From Sweltsa coloradensis (Eukaryota; Arthropoda; Insecta; Plecoptera; Chloroperlidae), in assembly GCA_024449915.1 (NCBI GenBank), contig JAMZAV010000004.1, positions 1,116,001 to 1,180,000 on the forward strand: a DNA stretch of 64,000 nucleotides. Direction: 5' to 3'. Below, piece after piece: positions 49,901 through 60,165 of this stretch (position 1 is the first letter of the stretch; each line of letters opens with the position of its first letter). The position numbers were made by a program, and so were the translations under genes. The notes under the pieces were generated by a model. It saw only the letters and a list, made by a program, of their open reading frames with translations. It was not told the DNA's origin and made no database searches.

Positions 49901-52900
49901 TTGAGTGAGCAATTAATAAGATACTAATGATTAAGCATTGGCATTTATTTCTATTTCTACATATTTTGAGCCTCAACTCAAAAACAATTATTTAATACTC
50001 ACTCGTGAATAACAACTCTTTCTTCTTTTGAGAAGTCCGATGAAAATGCAAGGTCATTTTCACCGTTCCCTCTTGCAAAGTTTTGAAGAACCTTTCGAAG
50101 TTCAGCTTTAACGTTAGTGTGTCCTAGACCAGATCGATTGATGCGCTCTTGAACGCTGTAAAATAACAGTTATGTTTAATTGGTTACAATTAAATGCTAC
50201 TAAATACTAATATAAATAGGGCATTAGGAATTTTACAATGGCAGGTTTTCAACCGTTTGCCTAGCGTGGCCTGGCGCTGTCCAGCACACCTGAAAGATTA
50301 TTTAGAGATGAATAAACTCAAAACAAGCTTTTCTCACCTGATTGGTTGTGCAATTCCCTGTTCATTTTTCCCTAGTCCTCCACCGGTCCAGCCCATCATA
50401 CGCATTAACTTGTTGCCAACGTTGTCGCTAGACAAAACATCTTCATCGTTCTTCTTGTCCGTGCCTGAAAGTGAGTACGTTGTATCGACGGTGGTTTCCG
50501 ACACGAAGTTTGCTTTCACCTATGCAAATAAATCAACATAAAGGCTCAAGTAACATTCATAACAAACAAGTCACACTTAACTTAATTAATTATGTTTATA
50601 ACTAAAACATGTTCACAACTCACTGGCTGAAAACATAGGCCTACCGTACACTTTACTAGGATCAAACCTTATGTAGCCTACACTTACCCTTACTTATTAA
50701 GCTACCATGGAAGCCTAATAGGCCTATATAATACGTAAATAACCTGGATTAGAAATTAGTTTGCTTAGGTATAGATGAGTCCTAAATGGCTAGGATACTT
50801 AAACTGGGAACATGAATAAACAATAAACATGTTTCAGTGGGGTGAAAGGTACAGAAGGACAACAGCTTACCTTAAAAAACGTTAGGTAGGTCGCACAGAT
50901 ACGAATAGATGAGTTGACGTGAGTGATAACGACCACGAGTTGGTCGAAACGTACTATAAATACTTAATCAGCAACTTTGTCAACTCATCTATTCGTGTAA
51001 TTTTGATAAGTTAATGATAATGCTAAGCCAGTTAGATTTCAACATTGATGTAATTATTTTATCGGAAACGCATCTCTCTAGAGAAACTCCGTTTCACATA
51101 CCAACTTTTCAACCTTTCTATGTACCCTACAAAACATCCACATACGATGGAATGATGGTGTATGCTAATGAAAATACAACCTCAAATGTTAAATTCAAAT
51201 ATGTAACCGATATGACTACAGCTAATGCCATCTCGTTGGAGTTGACTTACGAACATGAAACATTTGCCGTACTTGGCATATACAGATCTCCTAGGAATAA
51301 CATCAACACATTTAACTCAGAACTAGACTCGGCACTTGCTAACTTACCAGCCTCTAGACACCAGCTATTAATTGGTGATATAAACATTAACATTATAAGG
51401 ACAGAGGGCTGGAAGCAAAACCAGGATGACTATCTTAATGTATTATATGGCAGGGGGTTCATTTCCTGTGTTAATGAACCTACTCGACAGAGCATTAATG
51501 TAAATCAGCGTGTAACAAGTACTTGCATTGACCATATGTTTATCAAAACACCACTAACCTTGGGTATTATTGCCCCAATTATCCACACTAATATTACAGA
51601 CCATTACCCTATATTGTTTACTTGGAATAGGCCTAGGCCTAATAAAGGAATGATACCAGTATCAAAAGCTGAAAAACGTCCCACATCTTACCTTGATCTC
51701 TTAAAATTAACAGGACTACTTGAAAATGAAACGTGGAGCACAGTTTATGATTGCGTTAACGTTAACGATGCCACTAATGACTTTATGAACAGCCTTCTGA
51801 ATCACATTAATTCTAGTACCACTACAAAAAATACAACTGTCAATTCTAAGCACAGAAAACTAACCCCGTGGATAACAAAAGGCCGAATTATTTCCATTAG
51901 AAAAAGAGACAATCTTCATAAACAAGTTCTTAAACAAAAACGTTACAGTGTTATGCACAACGTCCCCTTCGATCAAAACTTACTTAAACTGTATACTACT
52001 TATAGAAACCTTATCAACTCACTAGTAAGGGTAACCAAGGAGAATTTCTATACAAATAAATTACGTGAAGCAGGGTCGAACACAAAAACAATTTGGAAAA
52101 TAATTAATGAAATTACAAATCGTAGGACTAAACCAACTAAGATTATCCCCGTAATAAAAACTGCAACTGGAAATATCACAATGAACCTACTGAAATTGCA
52201 AACACACTGGCCGACCACTACGCTAATATTGGGCCAACGTTAGCAAGAAATATTAACAATAAACATAAAAGCACAAAACAGAAAGCATCTGGCATCCCTT
52301 CAGACCACTCATTTAATCCACACTCTATATTCATGGAACCAATCTCTGGTGATGAATTAAACAAACTCATTACAAATCTAAATAATGACTCAGCCTGTGG
52401 ATATGATAATATCAGCACCAAGACAATCAAAACTATTCATCCATTTATTGTCAATCCGTTACTTCATATTTTTAACGCCGCCTTAACAAGTGGTATATTT
52501 CCTGACTACTTTAAAGTAGCCGACATCTCCCCCATCTACAAGGCTGAAAGTAAGTTAGAACCTAAAAACTACAGGCCCATTTCCTTAACAACTCATTTTT
52601 CTAAATTGTTAGAAAAATGTTTGAAGACGAGGCTTATGGAATTCATGAATAAATATAATCTAATTTCCCCGAATCAGTTTGGTTTCAGAAGTGGCCTGAG
52701 TACTGATAATGCTATTTATAAAGTAACCAACACAATCTATGAATCTATGGACCAATCAAAAAAAACTATAGCTATTTTTCTAGACTTGAGTAAAGCCTTT
52801 GACACGGTAGACCACAAAATACTTATAACCAAATTGGAAAATCTAGGAATTCGAGGATTAGCGCTGGACATTTTTCGTAGCTTCTTAAACAATAGAAAAC

Positions 52901-55900
52901 AAAGGGTAAAAGTAGGCAATCATTACAGTGACTATAAATCAGTTGAAATTGGAGTTCCACAGGGTACTGTCCTTGGACCAATACTGTTTACTATTTATAT
53001 AAACGATCTATGTAATCTGAAATTTAATGGAACTATCATATCATATGCTGATGACACCGTAATCATACTATCAATGAACACCTGGAATGAGGTCTATAAA
53101 CTAGCAAACCAGGTGATAAATAACACCTTTCAATGGCTAAATGAACATTTACTGACTCTAAATGAAACTAAGACCGTCTATATAACATTCTCACCCACTC
53201 TAGTTACTCAACCTAAAAATGTGAACCTCAATATCAAACTTCATTCTTCTCCTTGTGTTTATAGGCCTACTCAAGATACTAATTTCCAATGTAGTTGTTA
53301 TGAGATTAAACAAGTTAGTATGACTAAATACTTGGGACTAAAAATCGATCTTCATCTAAAATGGAATGATCATATACTTACTCTATGTAATAAAGCAAAA
53401 AATCTAATGTATGTTTTTTACAGATTAAGAAACTTTTTTGAACTCAATGTTCTTAGAACCATCTATTTTGCATTACTCCAGTCTTGCCTTGAATATGGCA
53501 TTATTGGATGGGGTGGTGTGCAAAATGTATATCTCAACCCCCTGTTAATTATTCAAAAATTAGCCCTAAAAACCATGTTAAAAAAGCCAAAAGACTTCTC
53601 TTCCAAAAGTACCTTTAAACAAGCAAAAGTGCTTGACATTAGACAGTTATATGTTAGAAATATACTACTTTTTATTCATAAATACAATTCAGAATTTCAA
53701 CAGCCGTCTATGCACACACGTACTAACACTAGACTTTCAACCCGGCATGGATTGTTCCTGCCTAGGAAAAACACACGCCTGGGTCAAAGACATATCTCCT
53801 TTCTTGGGCCCCTAATTCATAATGCCTTACCTGAAAATATGTTCTCTTCTTCTTTCTACACTTTTAAAAAGAATGTAAAGAGGTGGCTCCTCGAAAAAGG
53901 ATTTAACAGTAATCAGAATGCCCAATCAGTTTTAACTTATTATTTGCAGTAATAGTTTAGTTTTTAAGTTTAGTTTTTAAGTCTATAGTTTTTAGGTCTC
54001 TAGCTTTAGGAACCTTTGTAACCTATGAGTTACAGGGTAGGCTTGAAAATGTGAATTAATATTAAGGATTAGGGTAACCATTCACATTTGCTTCCTTGCA
54101 CATACTTTTTTCTTCTCTATTTAAACTAAAGTAAATTACTCTAGCCATCATCTTGTTGATTATGAACAATGTATTTAATATGTCCTGTAATTGCCCACAC
54201 ACGAGCATTATGCTTATGTGGGCTTCTCAAATGATAATGCATTTATAGAATTTTATTTCATTACTATTGTCATTTCACTCATAGATTATTTTGTTTCATC
54301 ATTCATTATTGTTATTATTTTGACCTCAACTATGAGCTTTTATTGTACTGATTAACTTGTGTTATAAATAAGCCATGTAACCAATGTAATAAGCATTTTC
54401 TTGTGAATAAACATTTTTCTGATTGATTGATTGATTGATTGATTGTCTGTGCGACCTACCTAACGTTTTTTAAGGTAAGCTGTCGTCCTTCTGTACCTTT
54501 CCCCCACTGAAACATGTTTATTGATGTTCCCAGTTTAAGTGGATTAGGAATTAGATAGATTAGATGGATTAGATTGAGAGTTAGTCTATTTTAGTAAGAC
54601 TACCCATCCCATGTCCTTTCCAGGATCACAAGCCCAAGATTTACAAAAATATCATTGTTTAGGCCCGATTCCACCAAGTCTTAAACTCGAGTTTAATTTT
54701 GTTAAACCTCGGTTAGCTTGAAAATGCGTTCCACCAGAACTAAACTCGAGTTTAAACCGAGCTTAAACTAAACCCTACCTGGGGTGCGGTTTAACAACTT
54801 AAACTGGACTCACCGCCAGTACGATATTCGATTCCACATATAACAAGCTGTGATTTTGATGATGTGACGATGTGGAATCGTTTTTTTATTTTCTATTTTG
54901 TCTTTATACGTGTTTATACTGTTCAACAACCTGTAAGAGCAAGATTTCCTCACTCTCCGAGTAGTTACTACCACGCGAACGTATTTTCATTTTTCATAGG
55001 TTATGTTGTCAGTGTGTCGTCACTGTCTTGTTCAACAGCTGACCGTGGAGACAAAATCACGTGATTTTTGAAGAACCAATCACAGACATCCTTACAAAAT
55101 AAACTCCGCTTAGCTAAACGGAGGTGAATAAAATGTGGTGGAATGGGTCATGGTTTAAACTGAAGTTTAAAGATAAGCGGAGCTTAGTTAAACTCGATTT
55201 TAGCATCCATTTGGTGGAAACGGGCCTTAGAGGGGTAACACAACAATACACCTCTTTCAACACAATTCACTGCCAATTCACCACTTTTGGGCATATGGAA
55301 AATTGGCTTTTATTTTCACCACAAATGCCTCTGGACACAATTTATATTAAGCCAATCAGTTATGTGTACACTTAATTAGGCTTACGTGTTTAACATGGTC
55401 AACTAAGAACTATGATGAACTAAGAATACGTAGCAAGAGAATGTGTAGTTATGTAAATGAAATGGTGAACGAGCTCCAACACGCTAGTATGACACAGATT
55501 GGGAGGCTTCACAAGTAGGCTTCATAAGAATTCATTTAAAAGAATAACAATTCAGAAAAGACAGTTTAACCGACATAATACTAGCCTAATTTTAAACCCT
55601 CCCCATGCTGGAACATCTATCTACCAAAATCATTTTTATAACCGTGCTGTTACTTTATGGAATACTATTCCTCTAGAAATCAAAGATGCTACAAATTTTA
55701 AGAATTAAATAAGATATCTTTTTAGTTAAATTGTCACTAAAAGGTTTTCTTAAGGCCTACCATGTTTTGATACTATTACACTTGCTTGTTTATTGACAAT
55801 TTATTGTATCCTATTTGTATTTAGTTGTAATGAAGGGAATCAGGCATAACTTGCTATGGGGCTATGCCCTCTCTGATTCTCTTCAACATTTTAAGTTTTG

Positions 55901-58191
55901 TAGCACAATTGTCTCCTGCTATCTAATTATGTAAATTCAAAGATTAATCAAGCTGATTAATAAGTAATTAATGTGTTTTAATTAATTACTCTGGTAATTA
56001 ATGATGTGAAGAGGCTAATAACTAGCCAAGGTGGTGTGATAGGCCACAAGGATCATAGTGGAATGATCAAATTTCAATATTATTTGCAGTAATTAGTGGT
56101 ATTTGCAAATGAACTTCTTTAAACTCATTTAGGACATTAACAGAAGATTTTGTTCATATAAAGTAGATAAATGGGAAGCCATGGGGAGAACTAAGAGATG
56201 ACCACTTAGTTGATTAATTTTGATAATGATTTGAGAGAGTTATTAGCATTTTAAGTTGATTGTTGGGTACAAAATTACCACATGCAAGTCTTTATCATTG
56301 ACGTTAGAAGAATGCATGGCTGCGGAAATAGTGCCCCAGGCACCATGGCCTACGTGCCAAACTGCAACATATCCAGCAGCTAAGGGATGGTAGAAACTTC
56401 CAGAACAAAGTTTACACTGTTCAGAAGTAAAGAAGTGACCAAACCAAGGACACGACAGGCAGGTCCAACTAGCACACGCACAACAGGTTTCCTAGGGGGA
56501 CCTTACCTTGAACAGACTAACAGTGCTGTTAGAGGGATGTGGGAGGAGCTAGGTCGAAGGGAAATAACCGAGGTTTTAAATAGAGGATGCAGGGCTTTTT
56601 CGTGAGAGATACACGCGATCGGAGGTAGCCCTCTGTCAATCTTCGTCATGACTGTGCATAATTAAAACTTATAGGCTTCCTGGCCTCGAGAGGAAGCGGT
56701 GCAGTGTTTAGTTCACCATGTTTGTGTATTTCCGTGATTAACTTGTGCAACCAGTGTGTTCTCGTGATTAAGTAAAAAGTATCATACAAAAGTGTTTTTG
56801 TTTATGATAAAGTGTGTTGCTAAATGGCAGCTGATCTTCAAGTTGTTGTGTTGCTAAACGTCACCTGATCCCATCGACCACGTGATTTCCCCCCACCTAC
56901 ACTATTACAATGGGATTACATCGACAGTAACTTACAAGATACCCGATTCTACAGCACAAAGGATTATACAGCACCATAAAACACGATGAGTACAAAACAG
57001 AGTCTATAAAGTAATTAACAGTAATATTTTGGTGGACCCGTTACTCAATGTTGAGTAAAGGTGTTTGGAGGTCAAAGTGACACGGGGAATTCAAATATTA
57101 ATTAAGAGCTCTACTAGGTAGGAAGAAACATGGTTGTGTAATTTGTGTTTTCATTTTAACTAGGAAACGATCTGTTGGACGCGTTGATAAGCGAGCACGT
57201 GCTATAGCTAGACCCACATTGCATCCACCGCCATCTAGAGGACCTTGACTCCTTGGGAAAACTATTTACTTAAACTCTTTGTTGACAAATAGTAGACTGC
57301 TTCCTCGAAAGTATTTTGATTACTTCTAGGTGGCAGTGCATTAGAAACTTCACGCGTCTTTTCGTTGTCATGGCAACGTTACTTTTGTTATAATGTAATT
57401 TCCATCTACATTACTTATCGGATCAAAATAAAATTAACATATTCGTGACCGGACGGACATTCTAAATGATTTGGCTATCTCAGATTTTGTCGCCGTTCAG
57501 TTTGAAAAAAAAACTTTCGATTAACTTTAATGTAACTTTTTAACTTTTTGAACGATTTTGCCACAAAACTAACGGCATTCAATCGAGAACGAAGCTTGGG
57601 GATGGTCAAAATTTCAACTCGATCCGAGCCTCCGTTCGAACGTTATGGCGAGACATACAAACAAAAAAACAAACAAACAAAAACAAACAAACAAACAAAC
57701 AAACAAAAAAAAAAACAGTGACTAATTTTTCCGGCAGAGTCAAATGGAAACGCTCGCTTCGCTCGCTTAATTATACAATGGAAACTTAATTAACTGTTCT
57801 AATTGTCGATTGAATCCTAGCAAATCCTATTCACTAGGCCTATTAGTGCTGTTATTTTTGATTATTCTACTGTGGACATCTTGTGAGAGACCGACTGACA
57901 AGCTGAGGGCAGGGCGCAATAGAACCAGGTTTGTTTTGTTTGAGTGTTGATTTCTATTATGGTTGTAATAGTCCGTGTTTAGCATACTGGATACTAATTA
58001 CTCTGGACCAGTACTCCTGATAGCTTTGATATAGTTCAAATCTTCAATTTTGATTCAAGATTTGCATTTTGAGATAATTAATTGCTTTAATTAATTTATT
58101 GTAATAGTTGCATAATAAGTGGAAGTTAGTAGTAACATCACAGTTTACTATGTATCTTAACTTGTTGAATAAATAATAATAATAAGAATAA

Positions 58192-58240
<49 letters not shown>

Positions 58241-60119
58241 TAATAATAAGAATAAGAATAATAAGTCAGCAAGCACACAGATACCTAGCCACTAAAATAT
58301 CAAAGTTGAGGGAAAAAAGAGTTTATGTGTTGGGGCAAGTACAAACTGAAGTGTGAAATCTTACCTCAATGGTGTAGCAAACGTCTTTCATCTGTTGTAA
58401 CAGATGTTCGCAAGCGGCTACACGCGCCTCTGCTTTCGTGGCTCCTTCCTTGGAGGCCAACTTTTTGCCATTTATGACTATCCAACAGCGACTGCAACAT
58501 GGAAGATGAATATAAGACTAGGGATGACATAGGTCATGCGGGTTACCCGAATTTATTTTAAGGATTCAAATCTTTCTCGGGTAGTAATTTGTTTGATAAA
58601 AATGACCACGACTGCTTTCCAAGAAACAACATTGAACACCTGCTCACGGCTGGCGGCAATGATCACTCAATCGAGCACTCAAAAGTCAAAACGCATTTTT
58701 TTAAGTGATCAAACATAATGCAGATCCAACAAAAAAATTCACCTACAGCAAATAATCTCCGGCGGCAGGGGCTTCGCCCCGGGCCTAAACACCAGCTACT
58801 CGCGCAACCTTGTTGCGGATTCGGGTTACCCAGTTCCTGCAATGTTTGAAACCGAATCCAGATTTTGTTACTCTGCGACATCTCTATACAAGACTAAACA
58901 CATTTCAATCGGTCCTACTTTGTAAATCAGATTTTATAACGGAATATTAGAACCTATATACATATTAGGTAAATAAATAAGGATGGTACACACTTGCACG
59001 ATCCTCATTCAACAAAAAGTTTTGAAGGGACCGTAACACAAAGAACATTATAGGTACAGTATTCACGGTAAAGATTTCATGTTGTCGTTATGGAAAATAT
59101 AAATTGTGTAGCTAAGTAATGGAATATTCTATAAATTTGTGCAAGTATAAATGGCAAATATGAATAAACACATACGGTAAGCAAGAGTATGATGATAATG
59201 GGCAAGGTATTGACATCCAACAAATAGTATAATATAGTACATGTAAAATAATATGGGAAGGGCTATAGGCCTAGGGATGAGTAGGCTCACAATATTATTA
59301 GTTATTGCAGAATACAGAGTGGCAAATTGTTTGGTACAGGTACTATAGAACATTGTGAAAGCATTCCACTCATCACCTAACATCATGTAGGCTAGTTCAA
59401 TTCAATGTTAATTGTAAGAAGAAATAAAAAAATTACAACAAAGCCGTCTCCTTGTAGACAATCATTCATCATTATCCATTGCCGTTTCCTGCTTCTGGCA
59501 GGGTCAGCTTGGGTTTAGTTAGCAACAAAATTTTTCCACTTCTTTCTATCCTCCCACAATTGTATCTCTTCCACATCTTCCCAGCTTTCTCCTCTTGCCT
59601 CCCTTGTAGACAATGCTCTGGTTAAATGTTCTACTTTAGTGTGTCATGGAGTCTCACTCTAATCTTTAGGGATGTACGAACGTTCAAAATTCGAACTCAA
59701 ACTTTTTTTAAGTTTAAGTTTTACTAATTTGTGGTACGGAGCGGCACATATTATTTGACATGTCAAGAAATGGTTCTCAGTTTACAGGTACAAATTTAAA
59801 AACAAAAAATGGATGGTGGAGGTGCCGGTCCAGACTTATCACTATTTTTCCTATTATGACGGTTTGATATGTACCTTTAAGTTGGGTTCGAGTACGATAC
59901 AGTTCGAAATTTTTGTAAAGTTCAAAGTTCGTTTTTTTTAACTGGGAAAGTTCGAAAAAATTCGAAAGTAAAAAAAGTAGGTTCGCACATCCCTACTAAT
60001 CTTGCTTCCAGCAATGTGTAGGGCCCATGTTGTCAAAATGTACCTTTTACGACAATTGCTATTTGAATCAATAATAATAATAAAAATAACAATAATAATA
60101 ATAATAAATAAATAATAAA

Positions 60120-60165
<46 letters not shown>

